Made by a program: the position numbers and the translations under genes. This document shows positions 40,245 through 50,958 of a stretch of 61,799 nucleotides of DNA, piece after piece. The stretch is from Pseudomonas parakoreensis. GTDB lineage: Bacteria; Pseudomonadota; Gammaproteobacteria; Pseudomonadales; Pseudomonadaceae. The notes under the pieces were generated by a model. The model was given only the letters and a program-made list of their open reading frames with translations, had not been told where the DNA came from and searched no databases. The stretch covers positions 1 through 61,799 of the forward strand of contig NZ_BQHY01000026.1 in assembly GCF_021602155.1 (NCBI RefSeq). The letters are read 5' to 3'. Within the stretch, counting starts at the first letter, position 1; every line of letters starts with the position of its first letter.

Positions 40245-41059
40245 CCGAGCAATACCAACACAAGGCGCGCAAACGCTTTGGCCAGAACTTCCTGCACGAT
40301 GCTGGCGTCATCGACCGCATCCTGCGCTCCATCAGCGCCAAGCCTGACGACCGCATGCTGGAAATCGGCCCGGGCCAGGGCGCACTGACCGCCGGCATCC
40401 TCAATTCCGGCGCGCAACTCGACGTGGTGGAACTGGACAAGGACCTGATCCCGATCCTCAACCAGCAGTTCGCCGGCAAGAGCAACTTCAACCTGCATCA
40501 GGGCGATGCGCTGAAGTTCGACTTCAACACCCTCAACGCCGCGCCGAACAGCCTGCGTGTGGTGGGCAACCTGCCTTACAACATTTCCACGCCGCTGATT
40601 TTCCATCTGCTGAACAACGCCGGCATCATTCGCGACATGCACTTCATGCTGCAGAAAGAAGTGGTCGAGCGTCTGGCGGCCGGCCCGGGCGGCGGCGACT
40701 GGGGTCGTCTGTCGATCATGGTTCAGTACCACTGCCGCGTGGAACACCTGTTCAACGTCGGCCCGGGCGCGTTCAATCCGCCGCCGAAGGTCGACTCGGC
40801 CATCGTCCGTCTGGTGCCGCACGCGGTGCTGCCGCACCCGGCCAAGGATCATCGCCTGCTGGAGCGCGTCGTTCGCGAAGCCTTCAACCAGCGTCGCAAG
40901 ACCCTGCGCAACACCCTCAAGCAATTGATGACCGCCGCCGAGATCGAAGCCGCCGGCGTCGATGGCAGCCTGCGTCCCGAACAACTGGACCTGGCCGCAT
41001 TCGTGCGCCTGGCCGACAAGCTCGCCGAGCAGGTTGCTGCCGCCCCCGCCGCCGACTGA
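40241..41059 (+). CDS. rsmA: 16S rRNA dimethyladenosine methyltransferase
   Basis: Methylates A1518 and A1519 (E. coli numbering) at the 3' end of 16S rRNA (ksgA). The protein is 272 residues. The S-adenosylmethionine loop is [11 protein letters not shown], and the catalytic NLPYN motif is present in [12 protein letters not shown]. It overlaps pdxA by 4 bases (ATGA). Confidence 0.97.
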   Translation: MTEQYQHKARKRFGQNFLHDAGVIDRILRSISAKPDDRMLEIGPGQGALTAGILNSGAQLDVVELDKDLIPILNQQFAGKSNFNLHQGDALKFDFNTLNAAPNSLRVVGNLPYNISTPLIFHLLNNAGIIRDMHFMLQKEVVERLAAGPGGGDWGRLSIMVQYHCRVEHLFNVGPGAFNPPPKVDSAIVRLVPHAVLPHPAKDHRLLERVVREAFNQRRKTLRNTLKQLMTAAEIEAAGVDGSLRPEQLDLAAFVRLADKLAEQVAAAPAAD

Positions 41060-41172
41060 CCGGCGATGAACGCTATCGGGCAGGACGCCACTCTGGTTTA
41101 CTGCCCGATACTTGCCTAGACTGACTCTTCATCAGCTACGCCACGCGTTCCGCTTCGTTAAGGCCCTTTTGC

Positions 41173-41553
41173 ATGTCCGATTCCCGTTACCAGGTCGATG
41201 TCAGCGTCGTTACCCATTATCTGGCAGACCAGTCGCAACCCGAGCACGACCGCTTCGCCTTCGCCTACACCATCACCGTACAGAACAATGGCGAAAAGCC
41301 CGCCCGCCTGATGTCGCGGCACTGGGTGATCACCGACGGTGACGGGCATGTCGAAGAGGTTCGCGGCGCCGGTGTTGTCGGCCAGCAACCGCTGATCGAG
41401 GTCGGCAAAAGTCACACTTACAGCAGCGGCACAGTGATGACCACCAAGGTCGGCACCATGCAGGGCTCTTACGAAATGGTCGCTGACGATGGCAAGCATT
41501 TCGATGCGATCATCAAGCCTTTTCGCCTCGCCGTGCCTGGAGCCCTGCACTGA
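41173..41553 (+). CDS. apaG: ApaG protein (Co2+/Mg2+ efflux-associated)
   Basis: A 126-residue protein of one immunoglobulin-like ApaG domain. [24 protein letters not shown] is the conserved core (shortened: HWVITDG...GVVGQQP), and GTMQGSYEM is the C-terminal signature. The molecular role is unclear. The gene lies 113 bases after rsmA and its stop shares one base with the apaH start (TGATG), so the two are coupled. Confidence 0.95.
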   Translation: MSDSRYQVDVSVVTHYLADQSQPEHDRFAFAYTITVQNNGEKPARLMSRHWVITDGDGHVEEVRGAGVVGQQPLIEVGKSHTYSSGTVMTTKVGTMQGSYEMVADDGKHFDAIIKPFRLAVPGALH

Positions 41554-42434
41554 TGACGACGTACGCCGTCGGCGACCTGCAAGGCTGCCTTGATCCGCTC
41601 AAGTGCTTGCTCAAGCAAGTCGCGTTCGACCCCAGGCTTGATCGGCTGTGGCTGGTCGGTGATCTGGTTAATCGCGGACCTCAGTCGCTGGAGACTCTGC
41701 GCTTTCTCTATGGCATGCGCGACTCACTGGTCTGCGTACTCGGCAACCACGATCTGCATCTGCTCGCCGCCGCCAACAACATCGAGCGCCTGAAGAAATC
41801 CGACACCCTGCGCGAGATTCTCGAAGCCCCCGATGCGGCTGACCTGCTCGAATGGCTGCGCCAGCAGAAACTCATGCACTACGACGAACAACGCGAAGTC
41901 GCCATGGTGCACGCGGGCATCCCCCCGCAGTGGTCCTTGCGCAAGGCCTTGAAGTACGCCGCCGAAGCCGAAGCCGCGCTGCGTGACGACAACCTGTTTC
42001 CCTTGTACCTCGATGGCATGTACGGCAACGAGCCCGCGAAGTGGGACAGCGATCTCACCGGCGTGACCCGCCTGCGCGTGATCACCAACTATTTCACCCG
42101 CATGCGCTTCTGCACCGCCGACGGCAAGCTCGACCTCAAGAGCAAGGAAGGCCTCGACACCGCACCACCGGGCTACAAACCGTGGTTTCAGCACAAGGAG
42201 CGCAAAACCCGTGGCCTGCGGATCATTTTCGGCCACTGGGCCGCACTGGAAGGCGATGTCCGTGAACCGGGCGTCTCGGCACTGGACACCGGTTGTGTCT
42301 GGGGCGGCAGCCTGACCCTGATGAACGTCGACAGCGGCGAGCGCGTGTCGTGCAAATGCGATGAGCACGGCGGACTTGCCCCGACCGTCGCGCCACTTAT
42401 CCCCGAAACGTCGCCAGTCAGCGTCCCGCGTTAG
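41553..42434 (+). CDS. apaH: Diadenosine tetraphosphatase
   Basis: Splits Ap4A and related stress nucleotides, and removes Np4 caps from RNA. The protein is 293 residues with a calcineurin-type phosphoesterase fold. Metal motifs are [23 protein letters not shown] and the later FGHWAALEG. It follows apaG directly. Confidence 0.96.
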   Translation: MTTYAVGDLQGCLDPLKCLLKQVAFDPRLDRLWLVGDLVNRGPQSLETLRFLYGMRDSLVCVLGNHDLHLLAAANNIERLKKSDTLREILEAPDAADLLEWLRQQKLMHYDEQREVAMVHAGIPPQWSLRKALKYAAEAEAALRDDNLFPLYLDGMYGNEPAKWDSDLTGVTRLRVITNYFTRMRFCTADGKLDLKSKEGLDTAPPGYKPWFQHKERKTRGLRIIFGHWAALEGDVREPGVSALDTGCVWGGSLTLMNVDSGERVSCKCDEHGGLAPTVAPLIPETSPVSVPR

Positions 42435-42467
42435 ACTGCGCATTCTGCCGAGCTACAGGAACCCGCC

Positions 42468-42797
42468 ATGAGCGAATTCAAACGAATCCCCCCGGAACAG
42501 GCCCAGGCCCTGCGTGAACAAGGCGCAGTGGTGGTCGACATCCGCGACCCGCAAACCTATGCCGCGCTGCACATCGCCGGCTCGACCCATCTGGATAACC
42601 ACTCGATCTCGGAATTCATCCGTAACGCCGATCTCGACGCACCGTTGGTGGTGGTCTGCTATCACGGCAACTCCAGCCAGAACGCTGCGGCTTACCTGAT
42701 CAGCCAGGGCTTCTCCGACGTCTACAGCATGGACGGCGGCTTCGAGCTGTGGCGTACGACTTATCCTGCGGAAACCGCGCAAGGCGGCGCCGAATAA
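42468..42797 (+). CDS. glpE: Thiosulfate sulfurtransferase GlpE
   Basis: A 109-residue single-domain rhodanese that transfers sulfur from thiosulfate to cyanide or thioredoxin. The active-site loop is [10 protein letters not shown] with Cys64. In E. coli the gene belongs to a glycerol operon, but here it follows apaH, as in P. aeruginosa. A 16-bp inverted repeat begins 7 bases after the stop codon. Confidence 0.94.
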   Translation: MSEFKRIPPEQAQALREQGAVVVDIRDPQTYAALHIAGSTHLDNHSISEFIRNADLDAPLVVVCYHGNSSQNAAAYLISQGFSDVYSMDGGFELWRTTYPAETAQGGAE

Positions 42798-42803
42798 TTT
42801 TTT

Positions 42804-42845
42804 TGTCACGCGCAGGCCCCGGCTCACGCGGGCCTGCGCGTGACA
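42804..42845. repeat. 16-bp perfect inverted repeat between glpE and prkA
   Basis: TGTCACGCGCAGGCCC (42804-42819) is the exact reverse complement of 42830-42845, with a 10-base loop. The T run lies before the stem and not after it, so it does not look like a normal intrinsic terminator for glpE. It would form a very stable hairpin, either ending the glpE message or standing at the 5' end of the prkA region. Confidence 0.75.
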
Positions 42846-43091
42846 GACGAACGGTCTGCCACAACTAATTACGTATCTCGCCTTTACCTCTCGAATTCCC
42901 AACTATCCTTAAGCCCAGGCCATCCAAAACAGGGGAGAGCCGGTACACCGGCGCACGGGTCATCGGGAGTGACTTTCAAGGTTGTCGACCGCGAAAGTGT
43001 TCTGGGGGGTAAACAAGTGGCCACCACGGCTGCTTGCCAGCATCGACTGAGTGATCCGGCGTCGGCTCCACGTATCGAGCGAGGTGACGTC

Positions 43092-45014
43092 ATGAGTATC
43101 TTTAGCCACTTCCAACAACGCTTCGAGTCCACACGCCAGGAAGAACTCTCGCTGCAGGAGTACCTGGAGCTGTGCAAAAAGGATCGCAGCGCTTACGTTT
43201 CCGCCGCCGAGCGTCTACTGATGGCTATTGGCGAACCCGAGCTGCTCGATACGTCGACCAACTCGCGGCTGTCGCGGATCTTCTCCAACAAGGTGATTCG
43301 TCGCTATCCGGCCTTTGAAGACTTCCACGGGATGGAAGAATGCATCGACCAGATCGTCTCGTATTTCCGCCATGCCGCCCAGGGCCTGGAAGAGAAGAAA
43401 CAGATTCTCTACCTGCTCGGCCCCGTCGGTGGCGGTAAATCGTCCCTGGCCGAGAAGCTGAAACAGTTGATGGAAAAAGTGCCCTTCTATGCGATCAAGG
43501 GCTCGCCGGTATTCGAATCACCTTTGGGTCTGTTCAACGCCACCGAAGATGGCGCGATCCTCGAGGAAGACTTCGGTATCCCGCGGCGCTATCTGAACAC
43601 CATCATGTCGCCGTGGGCGACCAAACGCCTCGCTGAATTTGGCGGCGATATCAGCCAGTTCCGCGTGGTCAAGCTGTACCCGTCGATCCTCAATCAGATC
43701 GCCGTGGCCAAGACCGAACCGGGCGACGAGAACAACCAGGACATTTCCGCGCTGGTGGGCAAGGTCGACATCCGCAAACTCGAGGAATACCCACAGAACG
43801 ACGCCGACGCCTACAGCTACTCCGGCGCGCTGTGCCGGGCCAACCAGGGCCTGATGGAATTCGTCGAAATGTTCAAGGCACCGATCAAGGTGCTGCACCC
43901 ATTGCTGACCGCCACCCAGGAAGGCAACTACAACAGTACCGAAGGCCTCGGTGCGATTCCGTTCACCGGGATCCTGCTCGCCCACTCCAACGAATCGGAA
44001 TGGCACACCTTCCGCAACAACAAGAACAACGAAGCCTTCATCGACCGGATCTATATCGTCAAAGTGCCGTACTGCCTGCGGGTCAGTGACGAAGTGAAGA
44101 TCTACGACAAATTGCTGTTCAACAGCTCCCTGGCCAAGGCCCACTGCGCGCCAGACACCCTGAAGATGCTGGCGCAGTTCACTGTACTGTCGCGCCTCAA
44201 GGAGCCGGAAAACTCCAACATCTATTCGAAGATGCGCGTCTACGACGGGGAAAACCTTAAGGACACCGACCCGAAGGCCAAGTCGATTCAGGAATACCGC
44301 GACTCGGCCGGCGTCGACGAAGGCATGAACGGTCTGTCGACCCGCTTTGCCTTCAAGATCCTGTCCAAAGTGTTCAACTTCGATCCGCATGAAATCGCCG
44401 CCAACCCGGTACACCTGCTGTACGTGCTGGAACAGCAGATCGAACAGGAACAGTTCCAGGCTGAAACCCGTGAACGCTACCTGCGCTACCTCAAGGAGTA
44501 CCTGGCGCCGCGTTATATCGAATTCATCGGCAAGGAGATCCAGACCGCTTACCTGGAGTCTTACAGCGAGTACGGGCAGAACATCTTCGACCGCTACGTG
44601 CTGTATGCGGACTTCTGGATTCAGGATCAGGAATACCGCGATCCGGAAACCGGCGAGATTCTCAACCGTGTCGCCCTGAACGAAGAACTGGAGAAAATCG
44701 AGAAACCGGCCGGCATCAGCAATCCGAAGGATTTCCGCAACGAGATCGTCAACTTCGTATTGCGCGCCCGAGCCAACAACAACGGCAAGAACCCGACCTG
44801 GCTCAGCTACGAAAAACTGCGGGTGGTCATCGAGAAGAAAATGTTCTCGAACACCGAAGACCTGCTGCCAGTCATCAGCTTCAATGCCAAGGCCAGCAAA
44901 GAGGATCAACAGAAACACAACGACTTCGTTACTCGAATGGTCGAACGCGGCTACACCGACAAACAGGTAAGACTGCTGTCCGAGTGGTACCTGCGAGTCA
45001 GAAAGTCACAGTAA
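43092..45014 (+). CDS. prkA: PrkA/YeaG serine protein kinase
   Basis: A 640-residue AAA-type protein with a C-terminal kinase-like domain, linked to starvation and stress responses in E. coli (YeaG). Walker A is GPVGGGKSSLAEKL near residue 110. FTGILLAHSNESEW and TRFAFKILSKVFN are conserved family blocks. The ATG at 43092 has a GAGGTG site; an in-frame extension of 84 codons upstream is not expected. About 250 bases of untranslated leader precede it. It is the first gene of the prkA-yeaH-spoVR trio found together in many proteobacteria. Confidence 0.95.
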   Translation: MSIFSHFQQRFESTRQEELSLQEYLELCKKDRSAYVSAAERLLMAIGEPELLDTSTNSRLSRIFSNKVIRRYPAFEDFHGMEECIDQIVSYFRHAAQGLEEKKQILYLLGPVGGGKSSLAEKLKQLMEKVPFYAIKGSPVFESPLGLFNATEDGAILEEDFGIPRRYLNTIMSPWATKRLAEFGGDISQFRVVKLYPSILNQIAVAKTEPGDENNQDISALVGKVDIRKLEEYPQNDADAYSYSGALCRANQGLMEFVEMFKAPIKVLHPLLTATQEGNYNSTEGLGAIPFTGILLAHSNESEWHTFRNNKNNEAFIDRIYIVKVPYCLRVSDEVKIYDKLLFNSSLAKAHCAPDTLKMLAQFTVLSRLKEPENSNIYSKMRVYDGENLKDTDPKAKSIQEYRDSAGVDEGMNGLSTRFAFKILSKVFNFDPHEIAANPVHLLYVLEQQIEQEQFQAETRERYLRYLKEYLAPRYIEFIGKEIQTAYLESYSEYGQNIFDRYVLYADFWIQDQEYRDPETGEILNRVALNEELEKIEKPAGISNPKDFRNEIVNFVLRARANNNGKNPTWLSYEKLRVVIEKKMFSNTEDLLPVISFNAKASKEDQQKHNDFVTRMVERGYTDKQVRLLSEWYLRVRKSQ

Positions 45015-45219
45015 ACCGCGGCCGGTAAGACCGGTTGTCGTCAGCCCGAGGCCTGTGCCCGCATTTTCTGCTACACAGGCCTCTGGAAGGTGTCCGCAAG
45101 TCGGTAGCGAGGTACAGGCAGCATCCAGAGCGCTTGGGGGAGCGTTTCCGTCCCTTGGCATTCGGCTCAATGCTGCATGACCGCTCCCGCCTTTGCAGGA
45201 CAGCTTCTAAGGAGCAGTC

Positions 45220-46491
45220 ATGAGCTATGTGATCGACCGACGTCTCAATGGCAAGAACAAGAGCACGGTGAACCGCCAGCGCTTTCTGCGGCGTTACCGT
45301 GATCACATCAAGAAGGCTGTCGAAGAGGCGGTCAGCCGGCGTTCCATCACGGACATGGAACACGGTGAACAGATCAGCATTCCCGGTCGCGACATCGACG
45401 AACCGGTGCTTCACCACGGTCGCGGCGGCAAGCAGACCGTGGTTCACCCCGGCAACAAGGAATTCACTGCCGGCGAACACATCGCCCGGCCACCGGGAGG
45501 CGGCGGCGGACGCGGCCCCGGCAAGGCTGGCAATTCCGGCGAGGGCATGGACGAATTCGTTTTCCAGATCACTCAGGAAGAATTCCTCGAATTCATGTTC
45601 GAAGACCTCGAACTGCCGAATCTGGTGAAACGCAATCTCAGCGGGACTGACACGTTCAAGACCGTGCGCGCCGGGATCAGCAACGAAGGCAACCCGTCGC
45701 GGATCAATATCATCCGCACCCTGCGCTCGGCCCATGCCCGGCGCATTGCCCTGTCCGGCAGCAGCCGCGCCAAGCTGCGCGAGGCCAAAGAGGAACTGGC
45801 GCGATTAAAGCGCGAAGAGCCGGACAACTTCGGCGATATTCAGGAACTCGAAGCCGAAATAGAGAAACTCAGTGCGCGCATCCACCGTGTGCCGTTTCTC
45901 GATACGTTCGACCTCAAATACAACCTGCTGGTCAAGCAGCCCAACCCCAGCTCCAAAGCGGTGATGTTCTGCCTGATGGACGTTTCCGGTTCGATGACCC
46001 AGGCCACCAAGGACATCGCCAAACGCTTTTTCATCCTGCTGTACCTGTTCCTCAAACGTAACTACGACAAGATCGATGTGGTGTTCATCCGCCACCACAC
46101 CAGCGCCCGGGAAGTGGACGAGGAAGAGTTCTTCTACTCGCGGGAAACCGGCGGCACCATCGTCTCCAGCGCCTTGAAACTGATGCAGGAGATCATGGCC
46201 GAGCGTTATCCGAGCAACGAATGGAACATCTACGCCGCGCAGGCTTCCGACGGTGACAACTGGAACGACGACTCACCGATCTGCCGCGACATCCTGATCA
46301 ACCAGATCATGCCGTTTGTGCAGTACTACACTTATGTGGAGATCACCCCACGCGAACACCAGGCCCTCTGGTACGAATACGAACGCATCGCCGAAGCCTT
46401 TTCCGACACGTTTGCCCAGCAGCAGCTGGTCTCGGCCGGGGATATTTATCCGGTCTTCCGTGAACTCTTCCAGCGCAGGTTAGTGACATGA
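45220..46491 (+). CDS. yeaH: YeaH (DUF444) von Willebrand A-like protein
   Basis: A 423-residue cytosolic protein. The N-terminal part is charged with a Gly-rich stretch ([13 protein letters not shown]). The C-terminal part resembles a von Willebrand factor A domain: [15 protein letters not shown] is the metal site, and the [12 protein letters not shown] threonine is the second ligand. A strong TAAGGAG site precedes the start. It lies 205 bases after prkA and overlaps spoVR by 4 bases. Its biochemical role is not established; co-occurrence with PrkA suggests a shared stress function. Confidence 0.93.
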   Translation: MSYVIDRRLNGKNKSTVNRQRFLRRYRDHIKKAVEEAVSRRSITDMEHGEQISIPGRDIDEPVLHHGRGGKQTVVHPGNKEFTAGEHIARPPGGGGGRGPGKAGNSGEGMDEFVFQITQEEFLEFMFEDLELPNLVKRNLSGTDTFKTVRAGISNEGNPSRINIIRTLRSAHARRIALSGSSRAKLREAKEELARLKREEPDNFGDIQELEAEIEKLSARIHRVPFLDTFDLKYNLLVKQPNPSSKAVMFCLMDVSGSMTQATKDIAKRFFILLYLFLKRNYDKIDVVFIRHHTSAREVDEEEFFYSRETGGTIVSSALKLMQEIMAERYPSNEWNIYAAQASDGDNWNDDSPICRDILINQIMPFVQYYTYVEITPREHQALWYEYERIAEAFSDTFAQQQLVSAGDIYPVFRELFQRRLVT

Positions 46492-48050
46492 CCGCCAAAG
46501 AGCAGAAGCGCCAACCCATTTCCACCGGCTCCGAATGGACATTCGAGCTGATTCAGGCCTACGACCGCGAGATCGCCCGGATTGCGGCCCGGTACGCTCT
46601 GGATACTTACCCCAACCAGATCGAAGTGATCACCGCCGAGCAGATGATGGACGCCTATGCCTCGGTTGGCATGCCACTGGGCTATCACCACTGGTCCTAC
46701 GGCAAACACTTCCTCAGCACCGAGAAGTCCTATAGCCGCGGACAGATGGGGCTGGCCTACGAGATCGTGATCAACTCCGACCCGTGCATCGCCTACCTGA
46801 TGGAGGAAAACACCATCTGCATGCAGGCGCTGGTGGTGGCGCACGCGTGCTATGGCCACAACAGCTTCTTCAAGGGCAACTACCTGTTCCGCACCTGGAC
46901 CGACGCCAGCTCGATCATCGATTACCTGGTGTTCGCCAAGCAGTACATCATGCAGTGCGAGGAGCGCCACGGTATCGATGCGGTAGAAGACCTGCTCGAT
47001 TCCTGCCATGCGCTGATGAACTACGGCGTCGACCGCTACAAGCGTCCGTATCCGATTTCTGCTGAAGAGGAACGTCGGCGGCAGAAGGACCGCGAAGAGC
47101 ACATGCAAAAGCAGATCAACGATCTGTGGCGCACCATTCCCAAAGGCGCAGACAAATACAGCGACAAGGACAACGCCCGCTTCCCGGCCGAACCGCAGGA
47201 AAACATCCTGTATTTCATCGAGAAGCACGCACCGTTGCTGGAGCCGTGGCAGCGGGAAATCGTGCGCATCGTGCGCAAGATCGCCCAGTATTTTTATCCA
47301 CAGCGTCAGACGCAGGTGATGAACGAAGGCTGGGCCACGTTCTGGCACTACACACTGATGAACGACCTGTATGACGAAGGCCTGGTGACCGACGGCTTCA
47401 TGATGGAATTCCTTACCTCGCACACCAGCGTGGTGTTCCAGCCAGGTTTCGACAGCCCGTATTACAGCGGAATCAACCCCTACGCACTGGGCTTTGCGAT
47501 GTATCGCGACATCCGCCGCATGTGCGAAAACCCTACCGAGGAAGACCGGCGCTGGTTCCCGGACATTGCCGGTTCCGACTGGCTCTCGACCATCAAGTTC
47601 GCCATGAGCAGCTTCAAGGACGAAAGCTTCATCCTGCAGTACTTGTCACCCAAGGTCATCCGCGACCTCAAGCTGTTCAGCATCCTCGATGACGACCAGA
47701 AGGACGATTTGCTGGTGCCGGCGATCCACGACGAAACCGGTTACCGGATCATCCGTGAAACCCTGGCGGCGCAGTACAACCTCGGCAACCGTGAGCCGAA
47801 CGTGCAGATCTACAGCATCGACCGACGCGGCGACCGCTCGCTGACCTTGCGTCACCAGCAACACGACCGTAAACCGCTGGGCGACTCCACCGATGAGGTA
47901 CTCAAGCATCTGCACCGGCTGTGGGGCTTCGACATTCACCTGGAAACCCTGCAGGGCGACCAGATCATGAAAACCCACCACGTGCCGCCACGCAGTGAGC
48001 ACAGCGAGGGTGATTACGGTCGGCTCGACCTGGCCGTGATTCATCTCTAG
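46488..48050 (+). CDS. SpoVR family protein (YcgB-like)
   Basis: A 520-residue member of the SpoVR family, of unknown biochemical activity. Conserved blocks include [22 protein letters not shown], shown here by its key residues [12 protein letters not shown], and [16 protein letters not shown] and [10 protein letters not shown]. The His-rich motifs could bind metal. Its start overlaps yeaH (ATGA), completing the prkA-yeaH-spoVR operon. A large hairpin with a T run follows. Confidence 0.93.
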   Translation: MTAKEQKRQPISTGSEWTFELIQAYDREIARIAARYALDTYPNQIEVITAEQMMDAYASVGMPLGYHHWSYGKHFLSTEKSYSRGQMGLAYEIVINSDPCIAYLMEENTICMQALVVAHACYGHNSFFKGNYLFRTWTDASSIIDYLVFAKQYIMQCEERHGIDAVEDLLDSCHALMNYGVDRYKRPYPISAEEERRRQKDREEHMQKQINDLWRTIPKGADKYSDKDNARFPAEPQENILYFIEKHAPLLEPWQREIVRIVRKIAQYFYPQRQTQVMNEGWATFWHYTLMNDLYDEGLVTDGFMMEFLTSHTSVVFQPGFDSPYYSGINPYALGFAMYRDIRRMCENPTEEDRRWFPDIAGSDWLSTIKFAMSSFKDESFILQYLSPKVIRDLKLFSILDDDQKDDLLVPAIHDETGYRIIRETLAAQYNLGNREPNVQIYSIDRRGDRSLTLRHQQHDRKPLGDSTDEVLKHLHRLWGFDIHLETLQGDQIMKTHHVPPRSEHSEGDYGRLDLAVIHL

Positions 48051-48061
48051 ATGCGGTTCTG

Positions 48062-48114
48062 ACCTCCGAAAGTCCGACACAAGGTTTATCCTGTCGGGCT
48101 AACGGAGGTTTTTT
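48062..48114 (+). terminator. Hairpin plus T6 that ends the spoVR operon and buries the cca ribosome-binding site
   Basis: ACCTCCG (48062-48068) pairs with CGGAGGT (48103-48109). Separated from it by an AA/AA internal loop, AGTCCGACA (48071-48079) pairs with TGTCGGGCT (48092-48100) with one G-T pair. The stem is followed by six T (48109-48114) and immediately by the cca ATG. It has the shape of an intrinsic terminator, yet its right arm contains the ideal GGAGG site of cca. Confidence 0.75.
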
Positions 48115-49338
48115 ATGCAGATTTTCAAGGTTGGCGGTGCGGTACGCGATCGCTTGCTCGGGTTACCGGTGACCGATATTGATTGGGTAGTGGTCGGCGC
48201 CACGGCGGACGAGATGCTCGCCAAGGGTTATCGCCCGGTTGGCGCGGATTTTCCGGTATTCCTTCACCCGCAAACCGGCGAGGAATACGCTCTCGCCCGC
48301 ACCGAACGCAAAAGCGGTCGCGGTTATGGCGGCTTCACCTTTCACGCCAGCCCCGAAGTCACCCTTGAAGAGGACCTGATCCGCCGCGACCTGACCATCA
48401 ATGCAATGGCCGAGGATGATCAGCAGAACCTGACGGATCCGTACCATGGCCAGCGCGATCTCGAAGCGCGCATTCTGCGTCACGTTTCCCCCGCATTTGC
48501 CGAAGATCCGCTCCGGGTACTGCGCGTTGCGCGCTTTGCCGCGCGTTATGCCGGACTGGGTTTCACCGTTGCCTCAGAAACGCTGGAATTGATGCGTCAG
48601 CTCAGCGAATCCGGCGAGCTGGAAGCGTTGACCGCTGAGCGCAGCTGGAAAGAAATATCCCGCGCGCTTATGGAGGATCAGCCACAGGTATTCATTGAGG
48701 TACTTCGCGACTGCGGCGCGCTGAAAGTACTGATGCCGGAAGTTGACGCGCTGTTTGGTGTGCCGCAACCGGAGGCGCATCACCCGGAAATCGATACCGG
48801 GCTCCACACACTTAGCGTGCTGGAACAGTCAGCGCTGCACAAACAACCGCTAACCGTACGTTGGGCCTGCCTGCTCCACGATCTTGGCAAAGGCCTGACT
48901 CCTGAAGAAGCCTGGCCACGGCACATCGCCCATGAACACACGGGGTTGAAGCTGATCAAAGCGGTCAACGAACGCTTCAAGGCGCCAAAGGACTGTCAGG
49001 AACTGGCGTTGCTGGTTGGCCAGTACCACACCCACGGCCACCGCGCCCTGGAGCTGAAGGCATCGACCTTGCTGGAGCTTTTGCAGAGCTTTGACGTGTA
49101 TCGTCGCCCGCAGCGTTTCGAGGAGTTCATCGTCGCGTGCGAGATGGATGCGCGCGGACGCAAGGGGCTGGAACAGCGCAGTTATCCACAGGCCGATTAT
49201 CTGCGTGGGGCGGCCGATGTGGCACGCGGGGTGGCGGTGCAGCCGCTGCTGGAGAAGGGCTTTAAAGGGCCGGAGCTTGGGGAAGCGCTCAAGCGTGAGC
49301 GACTCAAGGCGTTGAAAGCGTACAAGGAAAACCGCTGA
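48115..49338 (+). CDS. cca: tRNA nucleotidyltransferase (CCA-adding enzyme) with HD domain
   Basis: Adds or repairs the 3' CCA of tRNAs without a template. The protein is 407 residues. [11 protein letters not shown] and the DIDWVVVG Asp pair form the nucleotidyltransferase site, and [10 protein letters not shown] follows. The C-terminal HD phosphohydrolase domain has LLHDLGKG, so it is the multifunctional class found in gamma-proteobacteria. The ribosome-binding site CGGAGG is perfect in sequence but paired inside a hairpin. A REP pair follows 9 bases after the stop codon. Confidence 0.96.
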   Translation: MQIFKVGGAVRDRLLGLPVTDIDWVVVGATADEMLAKGYRPVGADFPVFLHPQTGEEYALARTERKSGRGYGGFTFHASPEVTLEEDLIRRDLTINAMAEDDQQNLTDPYHGQRDLEARILRHVSPAFAEDPLRVLRVARFAARYAGLGFTVASETLELMRQLSESGELEALTAERSWKEISRALMEDQPQVFIEVLRDCGALKVLMPEVDALFGVPQPEAHHPEIDTGLHTLSVLEQSALHKQPLTVRWACLLHDLGKGLTPEEAWPRHIAHEHTGLKLIKAVNERFKAPKDCQELALLVGQYHTHGHRALELKASTLLELLQSFDVYRRPQRFEEFIVACEMDARGRKGLEQRSYPQADYLRGAADVARGVAVQPLLEKGFKGPELGEALKRERLKALKAYKENR

Positions 49339-49347
49339 AGCAAGATC

Positions 49348-49425
49348 AAAAGATCGCAGCCTGCGGCAGCTCCTACATGGAAACGCGCGTCCCCGTGTAG
49401 GAGCTGCCGCAGGCTGCGATCTTTT
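49348..49425. repeat. REP inverted pair (core GATCGCAGCCTGCGGCAGC)
   Basis: The 30-base arms at 49348-49377 and 49396-49425 are exact reverse complements. The element fills almost the whole gap between the convergent cca and folK genes and begins 9 bases after one stop and ends 3 bases before the other. It belongs to the same family as the pair at 9961-10036. Confidence 0.92.
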
Positions 49426-49428
49426 GCT

Positions 49429-49944
49429 TCAAAGGTTCAAAGGCGTGAGCTGTTCGCCACGCCATTCAAACCCCACCGGTGCCAACACCTGATCAATCTG
49501 CGCCTCGGCCCACAATGTCGCGAAGCTTTTTCCCACACCCGGATGCACCCGATCCGGCGCAATCAGCGACAGCGGCCACAGCACAAAGGCGTTTTTCAGA
49601 ATTTCGGCACGCGGCAGGATCAAACCGTCGAAATTACCCGTCAGATCGCCGTACAACAACACGTCGATATCCAGCGGCAGCCCTTTGCGATCAGGGGCAT
49701 AGCGACCATTATCGGCCTCGATGAATTTCAGGCGTCGATCCAGTTCCATCAACGGCAGATCGGTAAACGCCGAGACCACGAAATTGAAGAACGGCCCGCT
49801 CTTGATTCCCACCGGCTGGCTCTCGAACACCGCCGAACAGCGGATATCCACCAGAAATGTCGCCAAAGCGTCGAGCCCGGCGCGCAAATGGGTTTCGCGC
49901 TCGATATTGCTACCGAGCCCGAGGTACACCTGAGTCAGCGACAT
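49429..49944 (-). CDS. folK: 6-hydroxymethyl-dihydropterin pyrophosphokinase
   Basis: Transfers pyrophosphate from ATP to the pterin in folate synthesis. The protein is 171 residues. YLGLGSNIE is the N-terminal strand, and DRKGLPLDIDVLLYGD contains the R-x-x-x-P-x-D-x-D metal and ATP motif. The start overlaps the folB stop by 10 bases. Confidence 0.94.
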   Translation of the reverse strand: MSLTQVYLGLGSNIERETHLRAGLDALATFLVDIRCSAVFESQPVGIKSGPFFNFVVSAFTDLPLMELDRRLKFIEADNGRYAPDRKGLPLDIDVLLYGDLTGNFDGLILPRAEILKNAFVLWPLSLIAPDRVHPGVGKSFATLWAEAQIDQVLAPVGFEWRGEQLTPLNL

Positions 49945-50291
49945 CCGCGCTCGATCTCCACACCCACGCCACCCTTGGCGGCCGGCACGGCGCCCGGCTT
50001 GGTCAGTTTCAGGCGAACCCAGGTAATCTTGAACTCGGTCATCAGCACTTCGACCAGACGCTCGGCAAAGGTCTCGACCAATTGATATTGCGCTTGTTCG
50101 GCAAAGGCCTGGATGCGCGTGGAAACGCTGGCGTAATCGAGCGCCAGAGTCAGGTCGTCACCGGCCGCAGCCGGACGATTGTCCCAGGCGAAGCTCAGAT
50201 CAAGACGCAAGCACTGACGGATGCCGCGCTCCCAGTCATAGGCACCGATCACGGTGTCGACTTCCAGGCCCTCGATAAACACTCTGTCCAA
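49935..50291 (-). CDS. folB: Dihydroneopterin aldolase
   Basis: Makes 6-hydroxymethyl-dihydropterin for FolK. The protein is 118 residues. [22 protein letters not shown]-type start (key residues [13 protein letters not shown]) and the catalytic Glu/Lys of LVETFAERL and LKLTKPGAV are seen. The start is taken as a TTG at 50291 because GGAG lies correctly before it and the family begins with this sequence; a longer frame from 50315 adds eight residues that do not fit. It is divergent from plsY. Confidence 0.92.
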   Translation of the reverse strand: MDRVFIEGLEVDTVIGAYDWERGIRQCLRLDLSFAWDNRPAAAGDDLTLALDYASVSTRIQAFAEQAQYQLVETFAERLVEVLMTEFKITWVRLKLTKPGAVPAAKGGVGVEIERGCR

Positions 50292-50365
50292 GCACTTTTC
50301 TCCGCTGCACGACAAGGGCGCAATGCGCCGTTAGAATCAGGGCGTCCTCGCCCGGAATAGTTAGC

Positions 50366-50935
50366 ATGTTTTGGTTACTGGCGACCCTCGCCTACCTGCT
50401 CGGCTCTCTGTCCTTCGCCATTTTGCTCAGCCGCCTGACCGGAAATCCGGACCCGCGAATGAGTGGCTCGGGTAATGCCGGCGCCACCAACATGCTGCGC
50501 CTGGCCGGTCGCAAACTGGCGATCCTGACCTTGCTCGGTGATCTGTGCAAAGGCCTGTTGCCGGTGCTGATCGCAGCAGCCGCTGGCCTTTCGCTGCAGG
50601 ATCAGGCCTGGATCGGCGTGTGCGCCGTGATCGGTCACCTGTTCCCGCTGTATTTCCGTTTTCGCGGTGGCAAAGGCGTCGCCACGGCTGCCGGCATGCT
50701 GCTGGGCCTGTATCCACCCGCCGCGCTGCTGGCGGTGTGCGCCTGGCTGCTGACGTTCTACCTGACCCGTACCAGCTCGCTGGCGGCGCTGATCGCCACG
50801 CCACTGACCTTGCCCCTACTTGCATGGCAAGAGCCGGAGGCGCTGCTGCCGATGAGCGCGCTGACGCTTCTGATCGTCTGGCGCCACCGCGGCAATCTAC
50901 GCGACCTGTTTGCCGGGCGCGAACGGCATTTTTAA
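50366..50935 (+). CDS. plsY: Glycerol-3-phosphate acyltransferase PlsY
   Basis: Inner-membrane enzyme that acylates glycerol-3-phosphate from acyl-phosphate, the first step of phospholipid synthesis. The protein is 189 residues with five predicted helices. The three conserved cytoplasmic motifs are seen: [31 protein letters not shown] and [10 protein letters not shown]. It is convergent with tsaD, 23 bases apart. Confidence 0.96.
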   Translation: MFWLLATLAYLLGSLSFAILLSRLTGNPDPRMSGSGNAGATNMLRLAGRKLAILTLLGDLCKGLLPVLIAAAAGLSLQDQAWIGVCAVIGHLFPLYFRFRGGKGVATAAGMLLGLYPPAALLAVCAWLLTFYLTRTSSLAALIATPLTLPLLAWQEPEALLPMSALTLLIVWRHRGNLRDLFAGRERHF

Positions 50936-50958
50936 ATACCGCCCATGAGCGCCGCACA

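Noticed and set aside
43518-44918. A 466-codon open frame opposite prkA
   Set aside because: It is a shadow of the prkA coding sequence.
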